Shown here piece after piece: positions 6,491 to 12,939 of a DNA stretch of 25,615 bases. Both the position numbers and the translations under genes were made by a program. Every line of letters begins with the position of its first letter. The stretch's first letter is position 1. Source of the stretch: a virus; IMG/VR virus record IMGVR_UViG_3300032307_000175, positions 1 to 25,615 of that record. One strand, written 5' to 3'. The notes below the pieces were generated by a model that made no database searches, was not told the origin of the DNA, and saw only the letters and a list, made by a program, of their open reading frames with translations.

Positions 6491-7789
6491 CTAACCCACA
6501 ACATATTGTCCATAAGAAGGATTAAGTTCGAAATACATTCTCATCATTATCGCGTCGGCAACGTCTGGAGAAATACCTTCGCGGTTCTTGATTACGTCCT
6601 TCGGTGTGACTTGCAATTTACCGTCAACGTCCGCGCGGTGTCGTTTAATCATTTCTAATTCACGGATGATTTGTTCTTTGCGCGTACTTGATAGAATAGT
6701 GAGCCGATTCTCCTCTACATATTGAGCGAGTTTGTAATAACATTCGCTTTTCAAGTTTTGGTATTGTGGGTGTTTGGGTTTTGATCCATTTTGAAAGCCA
6801 ACGCATTTAAGGTAATCAACCGCACCCGCTCCGATTCCGTCTTCATCTGCAATAACATTTTGCAGAAGAATTGAGTGTTCTTTCATTACAACGCGAATCT
6901 TGTTCACGACTTCGTCAATGGCTGCACGATTGAGTTCAATTATATCTATAATGGTAAGACCTTCCCAAACGATAATAATCGTTCTGTCCTTACCAAATCG
7001 CGCTATATCGGCTGTGATATACTTCTTGCCTTCATTGATTACTTCGTTCCTAAACATTCGAAGAAGATTCTCCGTGTTGAATAGTTTGTCGCTATCGTCG
7101 TCGAATTCCCAATTGCCTTCTAAAAGTCTTTTACGATCGTATTCTGGAAGTTTTTGTAAGTTCTCTAAATACGTCTGCGAAATGTACGGGTTATCGGTTG
7201 GCAATGCTTGGACAAACGCACGGTCATTTCTTAATTCACCTTTCAAATTAGCGTAGTAAAAATCATTATACAACCAACCTTTTGAAGGGTTACAAGTCAT
7301 TAATCCTTTTGCTCTGTCATTAATCAATTTGTAACGTACACGCGATTGAAGAATGTCAATACAACGCTTTGAAACTTCTGCAACTTCGTCAACAAAATAG
7401 TCTGTTATTTCAATCGACCCAAATCTTTGAAAGTCTGGGTCTGAGGGCATATCCGCTAAGTCCATTAATATCGTTTGGCTTCCGTTGTACCACTTAATAA
7501 CGTGGTCTTGTCCGTTGTATGTATAATGTACATTCGGTTTCAATCCGTGTAAGGTGCAAAGTTCAAAGAAAGTTTGCATCGTTGATAAGCGCAACTTCTT
7601 TAATTCCGCACGACCAATTAAACCCTTTGTCCCTGGGTACTTCAATCGTCTTTTTATCTGCCAATCGCAACCGAGAAAAGACTTCCCACTAAACACACCG
7701 CCACCATACAAGACCTGCGCAATAGGACTTTCATAAGAGAGAAGTTCCAATGCGTACTTTTGTTTGTCGTGGTAAATTATTTCGGGCAT
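6491..7789 (-). CDS. terL: Terminase large subunit (packaging ATPase and nuclease)
   Basis: This is the DNA-packaging motor protein, 432 residues and full length. The N-terminal ATPase has a Walker A at 30-37 (GGVFSGKS) and a Walker B ending in the DE pair D134-E135 (YFVDEVAEVS). The coupling motif MTCNP is at 164-168. The C-terminal RNase H-fold nuclease that cuts concatemers has acidic motifs at D261 (ITADIARFGKD), D315/D317 (VIADEDGIG) and D409/D412 (SPDVADAIMM). It starts nine bases after the GIY-YIG gene. The gene lies in the leftward early/replication operon, not with the head genes, and not beside the likely small subunit, which is on the plus strand near 15841. Confidence 0.96.
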   Translation of the reverse strand: MPEIIYHDKQKYALELLSYESPIAQVLYGGGVFSGKSFLGCDWQIKRRLKYPGTKGLIGRAELKKLRLSTMQTFFELCTLHGLKPNVHYTYNGQDHVIKWYNGSQTILMDLADMPSDPDFQRFGSIEITDYFVDEVAEVSKRCIDILQSRVRYKLINDRAKGLMTCNPSKGWLYNDFYYANLKGELRNDRAFVQALPTDNPYISQTYLENLQKLPEYDRKRLLEGNWEFDDDSDKLFNTENLLRMFRNEVINEGKKYITADIARFGKDRTIIIVWEGLTIIDIIELNRAAIDEVVNKIRVVMKEHSILLQNVIADEDGIGAGAVDYLKCVGFQNGSKPKHPQYQNLKSECYYKLAQYVEENRLTILSSTRKEQIIRELEMIKRHRADVDGKLQVTPKDVIKNREGISPDVADAIMMRMYFELNPSYGQYVVG

Positions 7790-7798
7790 TTCTGTAAT

Positions 7799-8176
7799 TT
7801 ATAAAACATTGCAAATTGGTTGTCTTGATTTGATTAATATATTTTCAATTTGGAACGCTTCATCTTCGTTCAACCCTGTAACAATTAATCTTACTTCATA
7901 AGTTGGAATAATTTTGATGTAATTAAACCAATTTGGATTTCTGCTTTTTTCTTGTTTTTGCCACGCTCTTTTTCCAGTTCCTTTTCCAACATAAAAACAC
8001 TCGTTAGTTATTGGATTGAAATGAGCATAAACATAAAAATCATTTTCGCTTTCAAAAGATTTGAAAAAATTGTACATTGTTTCAATTCGATTCTGAAGTA
8101 TAGATGCACTGAAATTAGATTTTGAACCAACAGGTCTTCCGTTTGGATTACCAGACTGTCCTTTTTTATATCCCAT
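7799..8176 (-). CDS. GIY-YIG nuclease with terminase-like N-terminal motif
   Basis: The protein has 125 residues. Residues 1-24 (GYKKGQSGNPNGRPVGSKSNF) carry the GQSGNPxGRP signature that I associate with the N-termini of DUF5681-type small-terminase-like phage proteins. From about 47 on the sequence is a GIY-YIG nuclease module: VYAHF at 49-53, YVGKG at 62-66, R70 (the expected catalytic Arg) and E111 (the expected metal-binding Glu) in an EAFQIENILI helix. Such enzymes nick or cut DNA, often as homing endonucleases. The gene lies directly upstream of the large terminase in its operon, where a small terminase gene often sits. It may be a small terminase whose body was replaced by a nuclease. 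The base composition appears more AT-rich than its neighbours, suggesting transfer. Confidence 0.85.
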   Translation of the reverse strand: MGYKKGQSGNPNGRPVGSKSNFSASILQNRIETMYNFFKSFESENDFYVYAHFNPITNECFYVGKGTGKRAWQKQEKSRNPNWFNYIKIIPTYEVRLIVTGLNEDEAFQIENILIKSRQPICNVL

Positions 8177-8177
8177 A

Positions 8178-8525
8178 TTAAAATAGTGTTAGTTGATTTT
8201 CAACCACAGGACAAAGTTCGTCTTGCAGTATTTGAATAATGCGGTCGTACTTCTTCGCATCGTTGTTTTGCTTTATTTGGTGAAATAGCAATTCAAGACC
8301 AGCGTTGAACGCTTCGTCTTTCGTTTTATATACGCAGTATTTAGCGTGGTAAATCAAAGGCTGCGACCAACCTTGATCCTGTCCTTTGAAACTAATTGAA
8401 TAACTCCAATTTCCGTTCTGAACAATGGCTACATTGACCTGCGCTTCATAACCCTTGATACATTTGTAAGTGTATAGAATTGGATTCTCGCAAACACCTT
8501 GTTCGTTGAATGTGAACTGACTCAT
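8178..8525 (-). CDS. Unknown phage protein (115 aa)
   Basis: The protein starts with a beta-rich half (QFTFNEQGVCENPILYTYKCIKGYEAQVNVAIVQNGNWSYSISFKG) and then has a helical half with a conserved-looking tail VVENQLTLF. The middle has a W/Y-rich QGWSQPLIYHAKYCVYKTKDEAFNAGLELLF segment, a pattern I have seen in small phage proteins of unknown function. Its start overlaps the upstream gene by four bases, and one base separates its stop from the GIY-YIG start. No catalytic motif is apparent. The ENQLTLF tail could be a binding peptide, but that is a guess. Confidence 0.65.
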   Translation of the reverse strand: MSQFTFNEQGVCENPILYTYKCIKGYEAQVNVAIVQNGNWSYSISFKGQDQGWSQPLIYHAKYCVYKTKDEAFNAGLELLFHQIKQNNDAKKYDRIIQILQDELCPVVENQLTLF

Positions 8526-9277
8526 TGCTTCGACAAATAAAGTTTGTACAACTCACGCAACCCTTCGAACTGAATTGATTCTTTGAGCAATTGTCTTTTG
8601 CGGTCGCTCATTCGTTCAACCATTCCTTTTGAAAGTTGTTGTTCTTGAAAGACAGTCTTTCGTGCCTTCGCTTTACACAGGTTGTATTCTTCGTCTGTGA
8701 ATGTTTCAAGCGTGATACGCTTACTTTCTTCGAGCCAACGCATCATTGATACACCTCGCAATTCTAAGGTCGTGTATTTGCCTTGTTTAAAACTCTCAAT
8801 ATCTTCTTTCAACATTCTTCTCCAGCTGTCGTCATTCACCGCCATTTCGTTTTCTTTTATTTGTTGTGATTTTTCTTCTATCGCGTTTGCTATTTCACGC
8901 TGAATTTGTAGGTTCGCTTTGTCCCTGTGTGGTTTGTAGTGTGTTAGTACGTCGCCAATGAAAGACACGCTCAACGCTCCGAAGTGTTCACATTTCTTTG
9001 TTAGTTCATTTGCTGCGTTTAGTTCGAACGCAAGATTGAAGTGTTCGAATGTAACCCACCGAAAGTGCTTACCTATGAACTCGTGCAGCATTTGCAACAG
9101 TTGCGCTTCGGGTAACGCTATTCCGTACATCGCGCAAACCTTTGAGCATAACTTAACGAACGTTGGAAGGTCGTAGTCGGCTACGAATGCGCTTTCACGT
9201 TCCGCACGATCAACCCTTTGTGTAATTGTGAGCGTCGTTGTAGATGCGTTGCGCAGCGTCTGAATCGAATTTTCCAT
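8522..9277 (-). CDS. Putative replication-associated protein (251 aa)
   Basis: The gene encodes a helical protein. A conserved-looking core lies at about 35-120 (TFVKLCSKVCAMYGIALPEAQLLQMLHEFIGKHF; FEHFNLAFELNAANEL; FGALSVSFIGDVLTHYKPHR). It is followed by a charged coiled-coil-like half and a C-terminal QFEGLRELYKLYLSKQ. I recall this core from unnamed proteins in replication modules of Bacteroidota phages. A helicase-loader or replisome-adaptor role is possible because it lies next to a protein with a replisome-organiser motif, but no Walker motif is present. The start overlaps the upstream gene by 68 bases. The leader before ATG 9277 (cacaaaaatcaaaaa) matches the A-rich leaders of its neighbours, so I keep that start. 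Confidence 0.6.
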   Translation of the reverse strand: MENSIQTLRNASTTTLTITQRVDRAERESAFVADYDLPTFVKLCSKVCAMYGIALPEAQLLQMLHEFIGKHFRWVTFEHFNLAFELNAANELTKKCEHFGALSVSFIGDVLTHYKPHRDKANLQIQREIANAIEEKSQQIKENEMAVNDDSWRRMLKEDIESFKQGKYTTLELRGVSMMRWLEESKRITLETFTDEEYNLCKAKARKTVFQEQQLSKGMVERMSDRKRQLLKESIQFEGLRELYKLYLSKQ

Positions 9278-9611
9278 TTTTGATTTTTGTGTTTTGGTTT
9301 GTTGTTGCGAATGTACTTAAATCCCACTTACGAACGGCAGCCTTCCAGTCCTTCATCGCGTTCCTTCCCACCTTCCAACCATTCGCTTCATAATGAGCGT
9401 GGAATTTCTCGGTAAATTTAAGCGCGTCGTCGTTGCTTAACTTTTCGCAGGCGTAGTCGTATATTTCGACAACCGTTGGCTTGACGAACGCTGTCTTTTT
9501 TTCTTTTGTTGGTGATGGAAGTTGAGCGGGTTGCGTTTGCGCTTTCAATAGTTCTTGAACCTGCGATTCGAGAATCTCGATTCTCTTTTTGAGTTGTAAA
9601 ATTAGCATCAT
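9210..9611 (-). CDS. Replisome-organiser-like protein with N-terminal coiled coil
   Basis: The protein has 133 residues from the first of two adjacent ATGs (9611; the second is at 9608). Residues 2-25 form a heptad-like helix (LILQLKKRIEILESQVQELL), followed by a Pro/Gln/Lys linker. A domain at about 45-100 contains HAHYEANGWKVGRNAMKDWKAAVRKW. This last motif is the signature I know from the C-terminal part of DnaD-like or helicase-loader/replication proteins of phages. It ends in a disordered Asn/Thr-rich tail. It is expected to act in loading the replication machinery, together with the neighbouring DnaA-like protein. The motif is clear; the function is inferred from the family. Confidence 0.65.
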   Translation of the reverse strand: MMLILQLKKRIEILESQVQELLKAQTQPAQLPSPTKEKKTAFVKPTVVEIYDYACEKLSNDDALKFTEKFHAHYEANGWKVGRNAMKDWKAAVRKWDLSTFATTNQNTKIKNGKFDSDAAQRIYNDAHNYTKG

Positions 9612-9624
9612 GTTTTTATTTTAA

Positions 9625-9828
9625 TTAGTCCCACCCTTCGCCTTTCGCGTCGTCGTCTGCGTCGTCCCATTCTTGACAATCAAAACAAAGTTTTATTTCT
9701 CCGTCTTCGTCAATGAGTTCGTAGGCTTCTTCGTAGGTTGGTAAATTTTGATCGTTGAGAACGGTGTTTACGCGTTCGTCAAGTTCTGCGCTTTCGCAGT
9801 TAGGACAAAATGTTAATTCACTTTTCAT
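9625..9828 (-). CDS. Small acidic zinc-ribbon-like protein
   Basis: Two CxxC pairs, CPNC at 8-11 and CFDC at 48-51, are placed as in zinc ribbons with about 36 residues between. The intervening and C-terminal parts are strongly acidic (ELIDEDGEIKLC; EWDDADDDAKGEGWD). The acidic tail could mimic nucleic acid or bind a basic partner. The gene is in the replication operon, with 13 bases to the next gene and 16 to the previous one. I do not recognise a specific family. Zinc binding is inferred from the Cys spacing. Confidence 0.6.
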   Translation of the reverse strand: MKSELTFCPNCESAELDERVNTVLNDQNLPTYEEAYELIDEDGEIKLCFDCQEWDDADDDAKGEGWD

Positions 9829-9844
9829 TGTTTTAGTTATTTGA

Positions 9845-10378
9845 TTATTTAAGTTTTGATTTTCTTTTCGCTTCGAGTTCTTTTTGTTGCTCTAAGTGTT
9901 CGACAAATTTAGTAAAAAATTTAATAGGTTTAGCATAACCCATTTCATTCATCAATTCACAGATGCGTTCAACCGTTGCGCGGTACGTTCTGTCCATTTC
10001 AATTTGCCATGTCGCTTGTTTGATTCCGTGCATAACGGTAGCGTGGTCTTTGCCGTAGTGTTTGCCTATTGAATCGAATGATTGAAAATAACAAGGGCGA
10101 ATAAGAAAGAAAATAATTTGTCGTGCTGTCACAATCTCGCGTCGTCTCGTTGGAGTGTAAAGCGTTTGCGATTGAAGACCTAACACGCTACAAACAACGT
10201 CTTCTAACGCACTCCAGAACACCTCACGTTCGTTTTCGAGTTCCTGTTGTATCCTTATTTGTTCGGTTGAAAGACGTTCGTATTTCGGCGTAAGCATCAA
10301 CCAAAGCGTTTCGAATCGTTCCATATGTGCAAATGGTATCATGTCCAACATTTGCTGTCTTATTTGTTCGTTAGTCAT
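9845..10378 (-). CDS. DnaA domain IV-like DNA-binding protein
   Basis: The 177-residue protein has a DnaA C-terminal DNA-binding domain at about 74-142. The key pieces are TPTRRREIVTARQIIFFLIR and SIGKHYGKDHATVMHGIKQA, the latter being the DnaA signature helix-turn-helix. The AAA+ ATPase domain of real DnaA is absent; the N-terminal 70 residues are helical with no Walker motif. It should bind DnaA-box-like DNA and may mark the phage origin, recruit host DnaA, or compete with it. It overlaps the upstream gene by eight bases and lies among replication genes. The domain call is strong; the exact role is inference. Confidence 0.88.
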   Translation of the reverse strand: MTNEQIRQQMLDMIPFAHMERFETLWLMLTPKYERLSTEQIRIQQELENEREVFWSALEDVVCSVLGLQSQTLYTPTRRREIVTARQIIFFLIRPCYFQSFDSIGKHYGKDHATVMHGIKQATWQIEMDRTYRATVERICELMNEMGYAKPIKFFTKFVEHLEQQKELEAKRKSKLK

Positions 10379-10610
10379 TTTCTTCGTTTATTAAAATTGT
10401 AGGTGTAAATGTGCTGAATACTTCTTCGCGTGAAAGTCCCGTGTGTAGGCAAATGTTGTTGAAGTCTTTGATTCTCATTCGTTCGGGGTGCGTAACGTAA
10501 AGGCGTGCTGTTGGATCGCTTATGCGAAGAACGTTCTTGAAGTTGTGCATCGTCTTGAATTGACTTTTGACGAGGCGACCGAATGGGGTTGAATAGATTT
10601 GTTTGTTCAT
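10371..10610 (-). CDS. Putative DNA-binding small protein (79 aa)
   Basis: The 79 residues are basic in the N-terminal half (NKQIYSTPFGRLVKSQFKTMHNFKNVLRIS). The middle resembles a short helix-turn-helix (DPTARLYVTHPERMRIKDFNNICLHTGLSREEVFSTF), as in XRE-like transcription regulators. The start overlaps the upstream stop by four bases and the stop overlaps the DnaA-like gene by eight, so it belongs to the same operon. A regulatory or replication role is inferred from context only. Confidence 0.55.
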   Translation of the reverse strand: MNKQIYSTPFGRLVKSQFKTMHNFKNVLRISDPTARLYVTHPERMRIKDFNNICLHTGLSREEVFSTFTPTILINEEND

Positions 10611-10900
10611 TTCTTTAATAATGGTTTAATCAACTGTTCTTTCTTCTTATTGGTAGCGTGGTTTGTTCCGCGTAGTTCTGGGTTATGTTCCTTAATCAAT
10701 CGTGCAATTCGTGTGATGTTGTCTGCGCTTATATACTTTCCGCTTTCGTACATAGCGAAGAAGTTGCTTGTGATGTCTTTGCGTTCTTCGAACTGTTGTT
10801 CCCAAACTTTCACACAAAGTGCTTTGTTGTTATTGCGAAGCGTCTTATACTTTTTGAGTAGATTCTCAACGCGCTTTTCAAGGCTTACTAATTTTTTCAT
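10607..10900 (-). CDS. Conserved phage protein of unknown function (97 aa)
   Basis: The protein is helical and basic, with an N-terminal coiled coil (SLEKRVENLLKKYKTLRNNNKALCVKVWEQQ). A second half contains a YISADNITRIARLIKEHNPELRG motif. I recognise the combination LRxNN...W...ESIxR.RxxxxxxxPELRG from small phage proteins found widely in replication regions, whose role is unknown. It starts after the A-rich leader cttaaaatcaaa. A strong hairpin lies between it and the upstream SSB gene. A four-base overlap links it to the following gene. Confidence 0.65.
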   Translation of the reverse strand: MKKLVSLEKRVENLLKKYKTLRNNNKALCVKVWEQQFEERKDITSNFFAMYESGKYISADNITRIARLIKEHNPELRGTNHATNKKKEQLIKPLLKK

Positions 10901-10917
10901 TTTGATTTTAAGATTAA

Positions 10918-10941
10918 GAGAGGGTGTATTTCAACCCTCTC
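10918..10941 (-). terminator. Perfect 8-bp hairpin after the SSB gene, possible attenuator
   Basis: GAGAGGGT (10918-10925) and ACCCTCTC (10934-10941) form a perfect 8-bp stem around an 8-base loop. On the minus strand it begins eight bases after the SSB stop and is followed by TTAATCTTAAAATC, which is only moderately T-rich. It could partly terminate the leftward transcript, or protect the SSB messenger's 3' end, so that upstream genes are expressed more than the distal ones. Confidence 0.55.
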
Positions 10942-10949
10942 GTTATTAT

Positions 10950-11735
10950 TTAGAATGGAAGGTCGTCTTCGTTCTCTGTTGGTTGAACTAAACCGCTTTG
11001 TTCCAACATTGCCTTTGCTTTGTTCATTTGATCCGCAGAACGCTCCAAACGTTTACTAAACTCAGCAGATGAACTCACTTTGTTTTGAAGCCACTCTGGT
11101 AACATCTTAAAACGTAAGTCGAAGTCTTCGCTGTCGTAGTCTAATAAGAACGAAGCGTTCACCTGTGGTGGACAAGTCATACCCTTCGCAAGTGGTGACG
11201 CTCCTTTTAAGTCTGCGTATGTGCGCCCTGTGTTTGCTGTGCGGTGCATTACGCTCACCATTGCTTCTTTGCCTAACAAAGTACCTATGTCGAATTTGTT
11301 TGCTTCTGCGTCGCTCATTGCCTTTCCAAGCCACGATTGAACGAAAGCGCGTAAGCCACTCTTTTCGTGCATAGACAATGTGAAGTCGCGACCGATTGAG
11401 AATGGTTGTTCGCCTTTACCGAAGTCAGCTGTTTCGAGAGGTAGTTCGAATACAAGACGAACCTTGTTCACTAACTTTTCTTCACCTTGATAAGTGTCGA
11501 CAATCGTTCCGATGTGAATGATTTGGTAGCATCTCGCTACGTGTGTACCTGCGGGAACTGTTTGACCTCCGCTGTTGTTGTTGTTTTGTTGGGCAATGAT
11601 GCTCATGTTGTTGTTATTTGTTTTGTTGTTTATATAAATTTCTAATTTGTTAGCGAGTTTCGCTTCTTCGTTTTGCCAGAACCATTCGTTCGCTGACATT
11701 TGCTCTTCCTCGCTTATTCGCTTGTAGTAACCCAT
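10950..11735 (-). CDS. Single-stranded DNA-binding protein-like, acidic DDLPF tail
   Basis: The protein is 261 residues from ATG 11735, or 218 from an internal ATG at 11606. The body has beta-rich segments (GTHVARCYQIIHIGTIVDTY; KVRLVFELPLET; FSIGRDFTLSMHEKSGLRAFVQSWLG; LLGKEAMVSVMHR). I know such segments from phage ssDNA-binding proteins of the p37/DUF669-like kind. The C-terminus, NEDDLPF, matches the acidic tip by which bacterial SSB proteins recruit replication and repair partners. The protein should coat single-stranded phage DNA during replication. ATG 11735 touches the previous stop (TAAATG), supporting coupled start. The internal ATG 11606 has an A-rich leader like its neighbours, so the first 43 residues (ending in an Asn-rich stretch) are uncertain. 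Confidence 0.75.
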   Translation of the reverse strand: MGYYKRISEEEQMSANEWFWQNEEAKLANKLEIYINNKTNNNNMSIIAQQNNNNSGGQTVPAGTHVARCYQIIHIGTIVDTYQGEEKLVNKVRLVFELPLETADFGKGEQPFSIGRDFTLSMHEKSGLRAFVQSWLGKAMSDAEANKFDIGTLLGKEAMVSVMHRTANTGRTYADLKGASPLAKGMTCPPQVNASFLLDYDSEDFDLRFKMLPEWLQNKVSSSAEFSKRLERSADQMNKAKAMLEQSGLVQPTENEDDLPF

Positions 11736-12017
11736 TTAGATATGGTCTTGAAAGATTCGGTAGTCGAACTCGAAAGTGATTCCGTCTTTCTTCAAACGGA
11801 CGTAGTGAATGTCGAATAGTGGTTCATCTTTGCGGAAGAATCGACCAAGAACATCGAAGTCGAAGGTGTTTCCTTTTTCGTCTGTGAACTGGCGACCTTC
11901 GTTCTCGTGAAACCAACCGTTCTCCTGTTCAAAGTTCTGTGCGATTACTTTGATTTCTTCATTCAGACGCTTAACGTCGTCCATACTAAAGTGATAAGTG
12001 ATTTTAGGATTGTACAT
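11736..12017 (-). CDS. Unknown phage protein (93 aa)
   Basis: The protein begins MYNPKITYHFSMDDVKRLNEEIKVIAQ (strand, then helix). It continues with an aromatic- and charge-rich beta part: GNTFDFDVLGRFFRKDEPLFDIHYVRLKKDG, then ITFEFDYRIFQDHI. There is no membrane segment or metal motif. The leader ctaaaaatcaaatca matches the A-rich leaders of the operon. Its stop directly abuts the ATG of the SSB gene. I do not recognise the family. Confidence 0.65.
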   Translation of the reverse strand: MYNPKITYHFSMDDVKRLNEEIKVIAQNFEQENGWFHENEGRQFTDEKGNTFDFDVLGRFFRKDEPLFDIHYVRLKKDGITFEFDYRIFQDHI

Positions 12018-12028
12018 TGATTTGATTT

Positions 12029-12214
12029 TTAGTGGTTACAAATATATTCAATTAGTTGATCGTTCCAACGCGCTTCCGAAAGTTTTTGACATTTCTCGAT
12101 GTTCGCGCTTATCTCGTTGTGTGTTAGGTTGTATGCTGACGCTGAGGAATAAACACAAACAAAGTTAGATTTCTTTTGTTGGCTCTGGTAGTTCTTTCCA
12201 AGTCGTTGTAACAA
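12029..12214 (-). CDS. Doubtful ORF overlapping the end of the 74-aa gene
   Basis: Downstream of the 74-residue gene a second frame stays open to 12029. It encodes a plausible polar, helical C-terminal part (SAYNLTHNEISANIEKCQKLSEARWNDQLIEYICNH). No ATG starts it outside the overlap. The nearest useful start is a TTG at 12214, which overlaps the upstream gene by 50 bases. It may be a separate small gene, or the second half of the upstream gene separated by a frameshift. Its reality is uncertain. Confidence 0.35.
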   Translation of the reverse strand: MLQRLGKNYQSQQKKSNFVCVYSSASAYNLTHNEISANIEKCQKLSEARWNDQLIEYICNH

Positions 12215-12389
12215 TGTGCTTGAATACTCGTTCAAGTTTGTCAATTCTATAGGAGCAATACGCATCCCAATCCAATGTTCCATTTCTCTTATCACCCCAA
12301 TAATTTTGGGCGACAATAATAGCTTCTTGAATTTCATTGATGTCTTCTGGAAAGAGAAGAGGTGTCTTGCATTTGTTTTCATTGTTCAT
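12165..12389 (-). CDS. Unknown small protein (74 aa)
   Basis: The protein has an acidic helical centre (FPEDINEIQEAIIVAQNYWGDKRNG, then LDWDAYCSYRIDKLERVFKHIVTTTWKELPE). The leader aaccaataaatca before ATG 12389 is typical of the operon. A larger overlapping frame in the same direction covers the same DNA, but its first half looks like a shadow (repeated Lys/Leu/Ile). I do not recognise a family. The abrupt ending EPTKEI, with a plausible coding stretch continuing in the next frame, is noted separately. Confidence 0.5.
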   Translation of the reverse strand: MNNENKCKTPLLFPEDINEIQEAIIVAQNYWGDKRNGTLDWDAYCSYRIDKLERVFKHIVTTTWKELPEPTKEI

Positions 12390-12403
12390 TTGATTTATTG
12401 GTT

Positions 12404-12574
12404 TTAGATTTCTTTTGATTCAATTACTTCTTCGCGTGGTGTCGCTGACTTGATTCGGTCGTATGCGTTCTTTGCATCTTCTAAAATGTTGTACGACATA
12501 TGAAACTCTCCGTTTACTTTGATGACGTAGTACATATCGGTCAACGTCGTCTTTTGAATTAATTCTACTTTCAT
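12404..12574 (-). CDS. Unknown small protein (56 aa)
   Basis: This short open frame starts at ATG 12574, which overlaps the stop of the preceding small membrane-protein gene as ATGA. The protein has a strand-rich start (KVELIQKTTLTDMYYVIKVNGEFHMSYNI) and a helical, charged tail (EDAKNAYDRIKSATPREEVIESKEI). This is a reasonable folded composition. The gap it fills would otherwise be unexplained in a densely packed operon. Function unknown. Confidence 0.6.
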   Translation of the reverse strand: MKVELIQKTTLTDMYYVIKVNGEFHMSYNILEDAKNAYDRIKSATPREEVIESKEI

Positions 12575-12684
12575 TTTGTTGTGTGATTTGGTTGTTGTTC
12601 TAATTGTCTTGTTGATTCGTCAATCGTTCCTGCGATTAACATTCCTGCCAAAAGCATCGCGATAAAGAGTAGTGTTTTTTTCAT
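12571..12684 (-). CDS. Small membrane protein (37 aa)
   Basis: ATG 12684 begins a two-Lys start, then a hydrophobic run of about 16 residues (TLLFIAMLLAGMLIAG) and a polar Gln/Thr-rich tail. It could be a membrane anchor or an uncleaved signal-like peptide. It is coupled to the next gene by an ATGA overlap and starts four bases after the preceding gene's stop. Small one-span proteins in early phage operons sometimes target host membrane functions. Here this is only a possibility. Confidence 0.55.
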   Translation of the reverse strand: MKKTLLFIAMLLAGMLIAGTIDESTRQLEQQPNHTTK

Positions 12685-12688
12685 TTGA

Positions 12689-12868
12689 TTATTTGCTTTT
12701 AAGTAAATTGATTTGAACATCTATAAGTTCTATTTCAATATTCAACATTTGCTGAATTGAACTAAATGAATTGCAAAAATTTGTATTTTGTAATTTCTTC
12801 TTTTCTGTTTCAAGTTGTTGAATCTTTTCAAAAATGAATAATCTGCTGTGTACTGTTAATGTTTCCAT
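12689..12868 (-). CDS. Small coiled-coil protein (59 aa)
   Basis: From ATG 12868 the protein is almost entirely helix- and heptad-forming: SRLFIFEKIQQLETEKKKLQN, then SIQQMLNIEIELIDVQINLLKSK. A short Asn/Phe/Cys/Ser break separates the two helices. A helical hairpin that dimerises is likely. It is preceded by an A-rich leader (aaaacaaaacaacacaa). Function unknown. Confidence 0.55.
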   Translation of the reverse strand: METLTVHSRLFIFEKIQQLETEKKKLQNTNFCNSFSSIQQMLNIEIELIDVQINLLKSK

Positions 12869-12939
12869 TGTTGTGTTGTTTTGTTTTTGATTATTTTGAT
12901 TTAGTTAATGTGCGTTGTTGAGCCGCACCCCTCGTTTGA

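Noticed and set aside
6900-7256. Plus-strand 118-residue open frame inside the terL gene
   Set aside because: It is opposite the well-supported large terminase and has the Ser/Leu/Ile-rich composition of an antisense shadow.
12910-12928. GTGCG/CGCAC hairpin in the leftward operon as a terminator
   Set aside because: The stem is only 5 bp with a 9-base loop and has no T-run in either direction.
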